Shown: positions 54,757-63,931 of the stretch, piece after piece
Layout of the letters: every line of letters begins with the position of its first letter
How positions within the stretch are numbered: position 1 is the stretch's first letter
DNA from: Cricetomys ansorgei
Taxonomy: Eukaryota; Chordata; Mammalia; Rodentia; Nesomyidae
Length of the DNA: 64,000 bases
Assembly (NCBI GenBank): GCA_026225945.1
Contig: JAMJFZ010000711.1
Location: 4,961,501 to 5,025,500, forward strand
Direction of reading: 5' to 3'
Notes under the pieces: generated by a model
What the model was told of the DNA's origin: nothing
Database searches by the model: none
What the model saw: the letters and a program-made list of their open reading frames with translations, nothing else
Program-made: the position numbers and the translations under genes

Positions 54757-55162
54757 GGCAGCTATTTTAAACATTACATTTACTGATAATTTTTAACAAT
54801 TTGTTGGGTACTCATAGTGACGAAATGAGGAAAAAATGGTGTAATGAGACTAGCTGAAGTCACATCATTAGCATTGAGTTGCTGGAGTAGAAATTAACAT
54901 TCGCATCTAATCATGAGAATATAATTAAACAAATCCGAATTATGGAATGTACTATACCAAGCGTCAGCTTGTGATCTCTGAAACACGGTGACTGACCCAC
55001 AGAATAGAATGAAATGTAAACATCAGAGGAGGTTAAAGAGATACGACACTATAAAGCACCCTGCATTCTTTGATTGAAGTCCTAAAAACAAAACAAAAGA
55101 AAACAAATCTTATAAGGATATTTGGGAAAATTTGAATAGGTGTTGAACATTAGGTGGCCATT
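54757..55162. other. Unique AT-rich sequence
   Basis: I see no gene or repeat. Confidence 0.35.
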
Positions 55163-55409
55163 AAGATCCTTATGGAAGGCTGGAGAGATGGCTCAGTGGT
55201 TGAGAGCACTGGCTCCTCTTCCAGAGGTTCTGAGTTCAATTCCCAGCAACCACATGGTGGCTTACAGTGGGATCTGATACTCTCTTCTGGCATGCAGGTG
55301 TATATGCAGACAGAACACTCAGACATAAATAAATAAAACTTTAAAAATAAATAAATAAATCTTTAAAAAAACAACTAAACCAAAAAAACCACAAAGATCC
55401 TTATCGAAG
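55163..55409 (+). mobile_element. Young B2-family SINE with target-site duplication
   Basis: The body (55,179-55,392) is close to consensus: 'gctggagagatggctcagtg', 'ctgagttcaattcccagcaa' and 'gcaggtgtatatgcagacag'. It is flanked by 'agatccttatggaag' and 'agatccttatcgaag'. It is one of the least diverged SINEs in the window. Confidence 0.93.
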
Positions 55410-55530
55410 CTGGCCAGTGATTGCACACACCTTTAACCTGGTCTACAAATCGAGTTCGAGGACAGTCAGGACTACACAGAGACAAAACAAACAAACAAAC
55501 AAACAAACAACCAAACCAACCACCAAACAA
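55410..55530 (+). repeat. B1 SINE with internal deletion and (CAAA)n tail
   Basis: 'gccagtgattgcacacacct' jumps from the 5' region to 'ctggtctacaaatcgagttc'. The middle of the B1 is missing. A third copy of the target word ('atccttattgga', 55,533-55,544) follows the tail. Confidence 0.85.
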
Positions 55531-55639
55531 AAATCCTTATTGGATGTGATGTAATGTATTGTTTAGTCCATTGTGTGGATTAATATCCACACACACATAC
55601 TAATGTGTGTCCTTCAGTTGCTGTTGTTAAATGTTGCCT
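55531..55639. other. Unique sequence
   Basis: I see nothing beyond the target-site copy at the left edge. Confidence 0.35.
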
Positions 55640-55925
55640 TCAAGAGTGTCACAGCAAAAACAGAAGGCATGTTTGTGGGGCATTTTCTTGATTGATTAAT
55701 GCTAGAGGGCCCAGCCCACTGTGGGTGGTACCCCTCCTAGGCAAGTGGTCCTGGGAGGTACAAGAAAGGTAGCTGAACCTGAGCATGGAAGCAAGCCAGC
55801 AAGCTGCATTCCTCCATTGTTTCTGCTTCAGTTCCTGCCTCCATGTTTCTGGTTTAAGTTCCTGCCGTTGCTTTCCTTTCGATGTTGGTGTTTTATAACA
55901 GCAACAGAAACTAGGACACGTGTGT
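55640..55925 (+). repeat. Rodent LINE-1 (Lx-type) 3'-UTR
   Basis: 'agggcccagcccactgtggg', 'gaagcaagccagcaagctgc', 'cagttcctgcctccatgttt' and 'taacagcaacagaaactagg' in the order of the rodent L1 3' UTR. The 100-codon minus frame across it is a repeat translation. Confidence 0.82.
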
Positions 55926-56276
55926 AAAATAGCATGCAAATTTGCATGCACGGAAGCTCATAAATATATGCTGTCTATATAGTGCTGGCATCTCTGACTA
56001 AGCTAGTTCATACTGATCTTTCCTGTAATTCCATTGGCAGTTTTAGGTAGGTTTTTCTTGTCCTCATAAAGTCTTTTTTTCATTTTGCCAACTAGTCCTT
56101 CTGGCATTAAGTTAAATGCAAGGTCCCATGCTGGGTGTTCTGATAGAGAAACAAAGGTAGAGCTTTCCTTCCACTCCACTTTATCCTATGAGACTCAGAT
56201 CTTATGGAGGTATGTTCTGTATGCTACATCATTCTTTCAATCCTTTGCAGATTAAAAATGTTTAAATTACATTAAT
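55926..56276. other. Unique sequence
   Basis: Possible L2 scrap near 56,120 ('gtcccatgctgggtgttctg'). I see no gene. Confidence 0.35.
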
Positions 56277-56284
56277 TGAGAGAA

Positions 56285-56327
<43 letters not shown>
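56277..56327. repeat. (GA)n microsatellite
   Basis: Pure GA over about 45 bases, at the tail end of the reversed SINE on its right. Confidence 0.96.
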
Positions 56328-56329
56328 AT

Positions 56330-56441
56330 AAGAAGACAGCTTTTGGGAGTCAGTTCTCTCCTTCCATCATGTACAGGACCTGGGATCAAACTCATTTGGG
56401 TTAGCAAGTACTTCGTCCTGATGAGCCATCTCACTAGCCCA
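56330..56441 (-). repeat. tRNA-derived rodent SINE
   Basis: 'gtcagttctctccttccatc', 'cctgggatcaaactcatttg' and 'tgagccatctcactagccc'. Confidence 0.84.
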
Positions 56442-56737
56442 TATGCAGCAGATTTTAGCTCTGTTTTTATATATAAATAAGGGAACAAGTCTTTGTGAGG
56501 TTAAGTAGCTTTTTTTTTCTCTCAGAGCACGTGTAGATTTATTAAGGATAGAGAGTGGGAGAAGGTCCAAGGAAAGAATAGGCTGTTCTGTTATTTGAAG
56601 TTAACCTAGCTAAAATAGTACAAATAATGATGAGGATGATGATGTAGATTCTCCGTAGGTTTTCTGGAGCCTAAAGTCTCCTATCTCTAGCTGCTTCCTA
56701 TTTGCCTTGCTTTCTGACTGAAAGTCTATTTATGAAG
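56442..56737. other. Unique sequence
   Basis: I see no gene or repeat. Confidence 0.35.
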
Positions 56738-56832
56738 GCAGGACTGGCTAGCCTGGTCCATCTGCCTCTGAGATCCATCTGCCTCTGCCTCCCGGGTACT
56801 GGGATTAAAGGCATGTCTACCTCCCGGCGGAG
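56738..56832 (-). repeat. B1 5'-half fragment
   Basis: 'gagatccatctgcctctgcc' and 'ggtactgggattaaaggcat'. Confidence 0.88.
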
Positions 56833-57025
56833 ATTTAGTGACTATGTTTATGTTACTGTTAGGCAATGAAGGGTTAGTTGAAGCATACTGTGATGACATT
56901 AACTGGGCACAGGGATATTTGGTTTATTTGATTCTTCCTTCCTGGCTTTTTAGGGACAAATTTAATACCTTTTATACTCCTTTTATCATAATTTATTTGC
57001 TTTCTCTATGTATACACTCATACTT

Positions 57026-57118
57026 TTTTTGGGGGGGGGACAGTTTCACTCTGTAGACCAGGCTGGCCTTGAACTCACAGAGATCTATCTATTGCCTCAG
57101 GAGTACTGGGATTAAAGG
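57026..57118 (-). repeat. B1 SINE, left half of an inverted pair
   Basis: 'tctgtagaccaggctggcct', 'caggagtactgggattaaag'. Its 5' end touches the 5' end of the next B1. Confidence 0.9.
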
Positions 57119-57285
57119 TGAGCATAGTGGTGCACACCTTTGATCCCAGGATTTGGGAAGTATAGGCAGGTGGATCTCTGTGAGTTTGAGGCTAGCTTGG
57201 TCTACATAATGAGTTCCTGAACAACCAGAGCTATATGGTGAGACACTATCGACACTATCTCAAAACAACAAAACAAAACAGAACA
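57119..57285 (+). repeat. B1 SINE, right half of an inverted pair
   Basis: 'gcatagtggtgcacaccttt', 'ggcaggtggatctctgtgag' and an (AAAAC)n tail. The pair is head-to-head with no visible spacer. Confidence 0.93.
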
Positions 57286-57486
57286 AAACAACCCCTCACC
57301 ACCACCAACAAAAAACCAAAACCAACCAACTAAACAAACAGCTGTTTGAAACTTGTTGACATCTGAAAGCAATTACGAATGTAATTGCTAAGAACAAGAG
57401 CATTCTCCAGATTGCTATATATTATTATGCTATAACAATGCTTTGCCAGTTTCCTCAGCCATTCTAGTGCCTCTTTATTAATGTTT

Positions 57487-57600
57487 TGTATATTTGTGTG
57501 TGGAGGATGTGTTTGCTTGTGTGTGTATGTGTGTAGAGGCCAGAGGTTAACATCTGATGTCTTCCTTAATCCCTCTCCTCCTTACTTTCTTGAGACTTAG
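57487..57600 (-). repeat. B4-like SINE end
   Basis: 'agaggccagaggttaacatc' and 'gatgtcttccttaatccctc' match the reversed B4 right end before it is cut by the pyrimidine tract. Confidence 0.6.
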
Positions 57601-57601
57601 T

Positions 57602-57782
57602 CTGCCTGCCTTCCTTCCTTCCTTCCTGCCTGCCTGCCTGCCTTCCTTCCTTCTTTCTTTTCTTCTTCTCCTCCTCCTCCTCCTCCTCCTCCTCCTCTTC
57701 CTCTTCCTCCGTCCTCTTCCTCCCTCCTCTCCCTTCCCCTCCTCCTCCTTCTCCTCCTCCTCCTTCTCTCTCTCTCTCTCTT
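57602..57782. repeat. 180-base polypyrimidine tract
   Basis: CTTC, CCTG, CTC and CT blocks in sequence, with only a few purines (Gs) on the plus strand. The Leu/Ser and Glu/Arg-rich frames across it are repeat translations. Confidence 0.97.
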
Positions 57783-57918
57783 TGGTTTTTCAAGACAGTT
57801 TCTCGTTGTAACTCTGGCTGTCCTTGAACTCACTCTGTAGACCAGGCTGGCCTTGAACTCAGAGATCCATCTGCCTCTGCCTCCGGAGTACTGGGATTAA
57901 AGGCATGTCTACCACCTG
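57783..57918 (-). repeat. B1 SINE
   Basis: 'gtctctcgttgtaactctgg'-type head-side order reversed, then 'accaggctggccttgaactc' and 'ggagtactgggattaaaggc'. Well preserved. Confidence 0.95.
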
Positions 57919-58074
57919 AGATTTAGTCTTTCAGGAAACTTGAAGCTTACTTACTGTATCTGACCCATGACTTCCAAGGAGCCTCTTATTCTCCTTCATT
58001 AACGCAAGGATTCCTGCATGTGCCTCCGAGCCCAGCTTCTTTATTTTCATTCATTCATTCATTTTCATATTTAT

Positions 58075-58226
58075 TTGTTTTGAAACTCGGTTTCTCTATG
58101 TACCACTAGCTGTCCAGCACTCTGTAGAATTTGCTCTGTAGACCAGCGACTGGCCTTGAACTCAGAGATCCATCTGCCTCTACCTCTTGAGTGCTAGGAT
58201 TAAAAGCGTGCATCACTATGCCTGGC
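58075..58226 (-). repeat. B1 SINE
   Basis: 'tgaaactcggtttctctatg', 'tagaccagcgactggccttg' and 'gtgctaggattaaaagcgtg'. Confidence 0.9.
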
Positions 58227-58325
58227 AAAGCCCAGTTTTTAAAAACATGGATGCTGAGGATTCAAACTTGTGTCCTCATGTTTCCACAGCAAGCACTTGA
58301 CTGACTGAGCCATCTCCCTAATAAC
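58227..58325 (-). repeat. tRNA-like SINE/B4 end
   Basis: 'gaggattcaaacttgtgtcc' and 'actgactgagccatctccct'. It may be the ID-like half of a B4 whose other half is the B1-like piece on its left. Confidence 0.65.
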
Positions 58326-58554
58326 CTTTTTCCTAAAAAGAAAAAAGTTTGATAAAAAAAAATCTAGTCAGGTATGATTTATACAAGATAATTGTGTCCA
58401 TTAGTTGTTTGTTTTTAGTGTAGCATAATATTATAAAGTCTGTAGGCTGGAATTTGAACTTTCTGATCATTTTCTCATTATTAAAATTGGGTTAAGGATT
58501 TGTGGTTGGAATTTTCCAATGGTGAAACTTCATTCCCCCTCTCTTGCATCTTAG
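58326..58554 (+). other. Unique sequence ending in a strong splice acceptor
   Basis: Free of repeats. It ends with a pyrimidine-rich stretch ('cattccccctctcttgcat') and AG at 58,553-58,554. Confidence 0.5.
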
Positions 58555-59010
58555 GGTGTGCAGGATCATTTTGTCAGATCACTGGTGATGGAAGGTTTTC
58601 GACTGTGGTTAAAGGGGGAAGATCAGGTTTTCCTGTTGAAAGGACGTTGTACTAAAATGACCTGTATAGCAAGGAATATCTTGAGATTATGGGGAAGTCC
58701 TGTTTCTCAACAACTTTCATCTAACAATTTTCTAAATTCCCTCATTCTGTATTTATTATATGATCAACTAGCTTCCAGCTCCTCCCTGCCACTTCAAAAT
58801 ACCACTACTTATGCTCAGGTTGTTTTCCCTCCAGTGCCTTATAATCCATTATCAGTCTTCTTCCCCTTCCCCCAATTTATGCTTGATGATACTCAACTTG
58901 TTTTGGATGTGACCTACGAGAGCCTATCTTATTTATTTTCAAAAGTTTGTGATAAAGTAGGCAAGACGCTCATGAAAGTTAGGAAGCTAAGTCTTCGAAG
59001 CCACAAGTAA
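58555..59010 (+). CDS. Candidate internal or terminal exon with a 152-codon open frame
   Basis: The frame opens exactly at the acceptor, which itself supplies the preceding in-frame TAG, and stays open to the TAA at 59,011. It is in phase 0 with the last 11 codons before the donor at 49,207, so the two segments would splice without a frame break. The first residues are 'GVQDHFVRSL'. They resemble the V-x-[DE]-H-F-x-[KR]-[AS]-L core of the TONDU (TDU) motif by which vestigial-like proteins bind TEAD factors. The remaining residues look like no family I know. A weak donor (CTG|GTGATG) follows directly after this decapeptide, so the real exon could be as short as 30 bases (58,555-58,584) with the rest intronic. 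No interspersed repeat overlaps the frame. Function is unproven. Confidence 0.33.
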   Translation, partial: GVQDHFVRSLVMEGFRLWLKGEDQVFLLKGRCTKMTCIARNILRLWGSPVSQQLSSNNFLNSLILYLLYDQLASSSSLPLQNTTTYAQVVFPPVPYNPLSVFFPFPQFMLDDTQLVLDVTYESLSYLFSKVCDKVGKTLMKVRKLSLRSHK

Positions 59011-59477
59011 CTCACAGTGTGACCCTAGCCGCATAGCCAGTTAACAGGAGAGACTAATTGCAAATACTGTTCTAACTCTGAAATGGTTCCTGCTATTCCA
59101 CATGCCTTCCTTGCTATCGAGGAACAGACTATCATCTGCTGAAACTCAGTTAAAGGATGGAGTGCAGCCACTGCAGCATCTTGCCAATAGAAAATGATTG
59201 GAAGTATGTGACAGCAGGGGGCTGGACATGTTTACACAAGGGAAAAGCTTGAAAGCTACAAACTAGAGTTAGGGTGTTCTCCAAGAATATATTAAATAAG
59301 AGAAGGAAGTGTGGAATGTATTTTGTGAGGGATAAGGATGTTTTGAATTGCACAAAGGAACCCGGGAAGGCTATGAAAAAATACCCTGGCTACTGGTAGA
59401 AAGTAGGTAATGGACAATGTGTGGATAATGGATAATGTATGTGTGTACATATATACTGGGATTTCTTCTCCTTCTTC
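59011..59477. other. Unique sequence
   Basis: No AATAAA directly follows the open frame, which argues against a terminal exon ending here. I see no repeat. Confidence 0.35.
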
Positions 59478-59652
59478 AAGATTCATTTATTTTATTTATG
59501 AGTGCTGTATCTGCATGTAGACCTGCATGCCAGAAGAGGGCATCTGATCCCATTATAGGTGGTTGTGAGCCACCATGTTACTGGGAATTGAACTCAGGAC
59601 CTCCAGAAGAGCAGTTAGTGCTCTTCACTGCTGAGCCATCTCTCCAGCCCCA
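59478..59652 (-). repeat. B2-family SINE
   Basis: 'ccagaagagggcatctgatc', 'ttgaactcaggacctccaga' and 'gctgagccatctctccagcc', close to consensus. Confidence 0.95.
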
Positions 59653-59684
59653 GAGATTTCTTGATATATGTATATCATGTTTGT

Positions 59685-59790
59685 TTGTGGCAGGGTCTCA
59701 CTCGGTAGCCCATGGTCTGGAACTCATAAGGTTGACCTTATACTTAAAGCAGTTCTTCTGTCTAGTGTTCTGAGTGCTAGGATTCTACAG
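59685..59790 (-). repeat. Worn B1 SINE
   Basis: 'ggcagggtctcactcggtag' and 'gagtgctaggattctacagg'. Confidence 0.72.
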
Positions 59791-59814
59791 GCCAGAACTC
59801 TCATTCCAAATATG

Positions 59815-60448
59815 TAACATTGATTTTAAAAGTAGCTTTGTTGATATGCAGTTCACATACATCACATAAATCACCCATTTAAATTATATAATACTTTTTA
59901 GTATGTTGATCAAGCTGTGTAGTATTTACCATAATCAACTTTAGAATTTTTTTTATTACCACCAGAAGAAACGTCATGCCCCTTAGAAGTTATTTGCCAT
60001 TTTCCACACTCCTATCTGCTCTGCTCATGGCAACCTATATTCTACTTCTGTCTATAAATTTACTTACTTCAGCCATTTAACATGCATGGAATTATACCAT
60101 GTATGTTCTTGTATGAACAATTTCTTTCATTTATGTAACATTTTCAAAATTTACCCATCGTGTAGCCTACATCAGTGCTTCATAACTTTTTAGTATCAAA
60201 TAATATTCTATTATGTGGACATTCCATGTTTTATATATCCATTTATTATATTAGGGCTATTTGGGTCATTTATACTTTTTGACCATTTTGAATAATGTTG
60301 CTGTCGACATATATTTACGTTTTTGGGTGGATATATGTTTTGATAATCATTGAGTGGTCAACTGGTGGTTCTCTGTTTGATCTTTTGAGAAGTTGCCAGG
60401 ATGTTTCCCAGACAGCTGTAGCACTTCATATTCTTTCCAGAAGTAAGT
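59815..60448 (-). repeat. Old mammalian LINE-1 (L1M) 3' end
   Basis: The reversed L1M 3' region can be followed for over 600 bases: 'atatgcagttcacatacatc', 'tggaattataccatgtatgt', 'aataatattctattatgtgg', 'gaccattttgaataatgttg' and 'agaagttgccaggatgtttc'. It stops where a B3 begins. The lineage predates rodents. Confidence 0.85.
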
Positions 60449-60455
60449 GTTCCCG

Positions 60456-60658
60456 TTTGGTGGCTAGAGAGATGGTTCCATGGTAAAGAGCACCCACTGC
60501 TCCTCCAGGGGACCTGGGTTTGATTTTCAGCACCCACATGGCAGCTCACAACAGTCTGTGACTCCATCCAGGCAATCTGAAGCCCTTTTCTGGTCTCTGT
60601 GGGCACCAGGCATGCATGTTAATACACAGACATGCATGCAGGCAAAAAACCTATATTC
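60456..60658 (+). repeat. B3-family SINE
   Basis: 'ggctagagagatggttccat', 'cagcacccacatggcagctc' and 'gggcaccaggcatgcatgtt', then an A-rich tail to about 60,710. Confidence 0.94.
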
Positions 60659-60710
60659 TTTTAAAAAATTATTTAAAAAAATTTAAAAATTAAAAAAAAA
60701 TTGGAAAAAA

Positions 60711-60856
60711 CAGCTCAGAAAGAAGAACTTCAGTCAGCTAGTTGAAGGGTCAGGGTGTGAGTGATGGTTTCAGGGCAGAGAAAGATTTCCCCTCTCAGCT
60801 GAGAGTCCAGATGCACACATAGTTCACTGTTAGGGGTTCTTCCTTTTCTTTTCTTT
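60711..60856. other. Unique sequence
   Basis: I see no gene or repeat. Confidence 0.3.
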
Positions 60857-60894
60857 TTAATTAATTAATTAATTAATTTACTTACTTACTTACT
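60857..60894. repeat. (TTAA)n-(TTAC)n microsatellite
   Basis: Reversed B1 tail: TTAA units, then TTAC units. Confidence 0.93.
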
Positions 60895-61054
60895 TTTTGG
60901 TTTTTTAAGACAGGGTTTCTCTGTGTAGCCCCTGGCTGTCCTGGAACTTGCCCTGTAGACCAGGCTGGCTTTGAATTCAGAGAGATTTGCCTGCCTCTGC
61001 CTCCCGAGTGCTGGGATAAAAGGAGTGCGGGGCTGCCACTGCCACCTGCCCCCC
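60895..61054 (-). repeat. B1 SINE
   Basis: 'gacagggtttctctgtgtag', 'accaggctggctttgaattc' and 'gcctcccgagtgctgggata'. Near consensus. Confidence 0.96.
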
Positions 61055-61597
61055 ATTGGGGTTTTTAGTGGCCCCTGCCTTTCCTTCCTCGAGCACATCA
61101 ACATTCGGGTCTACAGGGCTGCCCTCTGGATGCCTTACACTTTAGTAAAAGCAGCTCTAGAGACAGAGTGACTTCCATTCATAAGATCTTAAGACTAGGA
61201 TTCTGTGGGCAATGAAGTCCTTTTGTGAGCTCCCTGCACAGGGTGAGGGCATTAGATGAAGCTGCTTTAGCCATGGTGGCTGGTGTGGGAAACAGAGGGA
61301 TTTGGGAGAAACCTCAGTAGGGGAGCTTACATATAACTTTGCATTTATGTTTTGGTATCCTTAAGCTTTATGACATTGGACAAGTCACATTTTCTCCAAA
61401 GCTCTCATTACGCATGGCAGGGGATGCCTGCTGCAAGAAGGGGAAAAAAAAAAAAAAACCAAACTTTACTGTAGAGAAACACGGCAGACAATCCTTTTAT
61501 TAAGAGATCAAAATTAATATCAATGATGGGGCAAATGGATTTCTAAGAGAAACACATCACCACTTTGTGGTATTCCTCCACAAAACGTATATAACAG
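61055..61597. other. Unique sequence
   Basis: A poly-A run lies near 61,445. I see no gene. Confidence 0.35.
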
Positions 61598-61836
61598 GGG
61601 CCTCGGGAGATGGCTCAGTGGGTAAGAGGACTTGTGCAAGCATGGGTACTTGAATTTGGACCTTGAGCAGCCACTTAAACGTTGGGTATGGTTGTGCATG
61701 CCTGTCCTCCAAGCACTGGAGAGGCAGAGACAGATGGATCGCTGGGTCTCCCTGGCCAGTCGGTCTAGCAGAAACAGGGACTTCGGGTTCAGCGAAAGAC
61801 CTGTCTCACAAAGTAGGTGGAGTGCCAAAGACTAGA
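61598..61836 (+). repeat. B4-family SINE
   Basis: 'ctcgggagatggctcagtgg', the B1-like half 'gttgtgcatgcctgtcctcc' and 'ctgtctcacaaagtaggtgg'. Confidence 0.88.
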
Positions 61837-62445
61837 ATGCTTCTAAATCAAAGGAGATTGATGGATAATTTAGAAAGTAAATGCAGCACATGGTCCTGGA
61901 TTAGTTCTTGAATCAAAGAAAATTTTCTCTTTGCCAATTGATATAATTCATATTACCATAACGAGCGCTATTTGCACAGTGGGCAAAAATCAATTATGGG
62001 TTGAAACTGGATTAGATTTAGGGTCAAAATTAATTTCCTGATTTTGACAATAGTACTGTGAAAATATGAGAGAATATTCCTGGCTTTTAAGGAAATACCA
62101 TACATTTAGAGATAAAGTGATAACTGTAGCAGAGAGGATGATAAGGAGAATGTGGTAAAACATTATTAATGTTTGAGTAATTTAGGTGAAGTCTATATAA
62201 AAATTCTCAGTAGCTGACTTGAAATTGTTTGGTAAGATTGAAATTAATTTTAGATAAAAGGATAAAATTGGAGGGAGAGGAATTGTCGCTTTGTAGAGTT
62301 TAAGGTGGTTGAGGCGATTAACCTGACTCATTTCTCAGGATGGTACCTGGTACCTGGTGGACCTTGGCCATCCTCCCATGAGCAAGGCTATAGTGGTTGC
62401 TCTTAGACATGATTTTTGTAGTCAAATTAAAATAAACCTGTAGTT
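61837..62445. other. Unique AT-rich sequence
   Basis: I see no gene or repeat. Confidence 0.35.
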
Positions 62446-62662
62446 GGGGCTGGAGAGATGGTTCAGCAGTTTAGAGAGAGTATTACTCTCACAGAGGATC
62501 CACATTTGGTCCTATTACCCATTCTGTAACTCTGTAACTCTGGCTCCGGAAGGCTTCAAGGCCTCTGTCCTCTGCACCGCCCGACTAACGTGTACATGTT
62601 CATACCAACACACAGATGCATATACATAGACATAATTAAAGATAATAAAAAAAATCTTGAAA
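62446..62662 (+). repeat. B3-family SINE
   Basis: 'ggggctggagagatggttca', 'gttcataccaacacacagat' and 'taaagataataaaaaaaatc'. It carries a small duplication ('ctgtaactctgtaactc'). Confidence 0.9.
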
Positions 62663-62714
62663 AATTTATCCATGGCATTTGATGACAGTAATTGAGTTAA
62701 ATCAAAATTGGGAG

Positions 62715-62830
62715 TTATCCCAGCAACGGTGGTGCACGCCTTTAATCCCAGAGGCTGCCTGATCTCTGTGAGTTTGAGGCCAGCCAGGACTATATACTGA
62801 GACTCAATGTAAAAAAAAAGAAAAAAAATC
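62715..62830 (+). repeat. B1 SINE with internal deletion
   Basis: 'ggtggtgcacgcctttaatc' jumps to 'ctgatctctgtgagtttgag'. Confidence 0.88.
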
Positions 62831-62848
62831 ATTCATTCATTTGTTAAA

Positions 62849-62916
62849 AGTAAATAAATAAATAAATAAATACATACATACATACATACATACATACATA
62901 CATACATACATACACT
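62849..62916. repeat. Compound (AAAT)n-(TACA)n microsatellite
   Basis: AAAT units pass into a long perfect TACA run. Confidence 0.96.
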
Positions 62917-63475
62917 GAGACTCGTGACCAGACATAAATTTCTGCCTTATTCATAGATTCGTTGACTTGTAAAGTCTTATATCAGACCACATTAGTGGTC
63001 ACTGTCTAGTCATCTTAGTCCAGTGTTCATTCTGCGTGGAGCCCTGACTGTCTCAGCAGTTGTGAGTAATGGCCGCCTTTGCTATTTGGGCAACTTTGGG
63101 CCAGTACTGGCCTTTGTGCATCTGCCTCTTACTTCCTTTTTTTCTTTCTCACCAACATGCGAGTTTCTGATTTTGTCTTTGAGAGCAATGTTAATTAGCC
63201 ATGCCAGATTTTAATTGTTTTGGCATACGAGAGAAATCTGAATAAGCTTTTCTGGTCAAGATTCAATAATTTTGCTTTCCAAGAGTTAACATTGGGAAGA
63301 TTGCCACTAGTTTGGAAAATTCAGGTAGTAACCTCAGAAGATCCTGTCCAAGAGGACCTGTGAGTGGGGAACTAAACTTTTGAGAAAGACTGAGGGAAAT
63401 ATGTCTGTCTGAAATAACTATTTCTTTTTCATCTTTCTTCTGATATCCTTAATACATGAATGATTAAATTTTGGT
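62917..63475. other. Unique sequence
   Basis: I see no gene or repeat. Confidence 0.35.
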
Positions 63476-63551
63476 GAGTTGTACGTGGTAGAAGGAAAGA
63501 ACCTACTCCTGCAAATTGTCCTCTAATCTTTAAATGTGCACCATGGCACAT

Positions 63552-63555
<4 letters not shown>
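63476..63555 (+). repeat. 3' fragment of a tRNA-derived SINE
   Basis: 'agaacctactcctgcaaatt' and 'gtcctctaatctttaaatgt' lead into CA repeats. Confidence 0.72.
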
Positions 63556-63598
<43 letters not shown>

Positions 63599-63690
63599 CG
63601 TACACTACAGACAAAGACATATACTATAGACAGTACCCTCCACACACAGACACACACACATCACACACTATACACACAAATAAATATATG
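63556..63690. repeat. (CA)n microsatellite with CA-rich extension
   Basis: A perfect CA run is followed by degenerate CA-rich DNA. Confidence 0.95.
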
Positions 63691-63767
63691 TAATAAAGTT
63701 AAAACAGATTTAATCCATGCACCAAAAAGAAACAAAGACCCTCAAATAATCCTCATTAAAGATATTG

Positions 63768-63921
63768 GCAAGCTGGGTGTGGTGTGCACCCCTTCACTCC
63801 CAGCACTTGGGAGGCAGAGACAGGGAGATCTGAGTTCAAGGCCACAAGTCTACAGGAGTTCGAGGATAGCCAAGGCTACACAGAGAAACACTGTCTCCGG
63901 TCAAGACAAAACAAAACAAAA
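63768..63921 (+). repeat. B1 SINE
   Basis: 'ctcccagcacttgggaggca', 'gagatctgagttcaaggcca' and an (AAAAC)n tail. Confidence 0.93.
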
Positions 63922-63931
63922 ATTATAGGGG

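Noticed and set aside
55649..55951. 100-codon minus frame that looks protein-like
   Set aside because: It is the reverse strand of a rodent L1 3' UTR, a non-coding part of the element.
57557..57833. Leu/Ser-rich and Arg/Glu-rich frames
   Set aside because: Translations of the polypyrimidine tract and the neighbouring B1.
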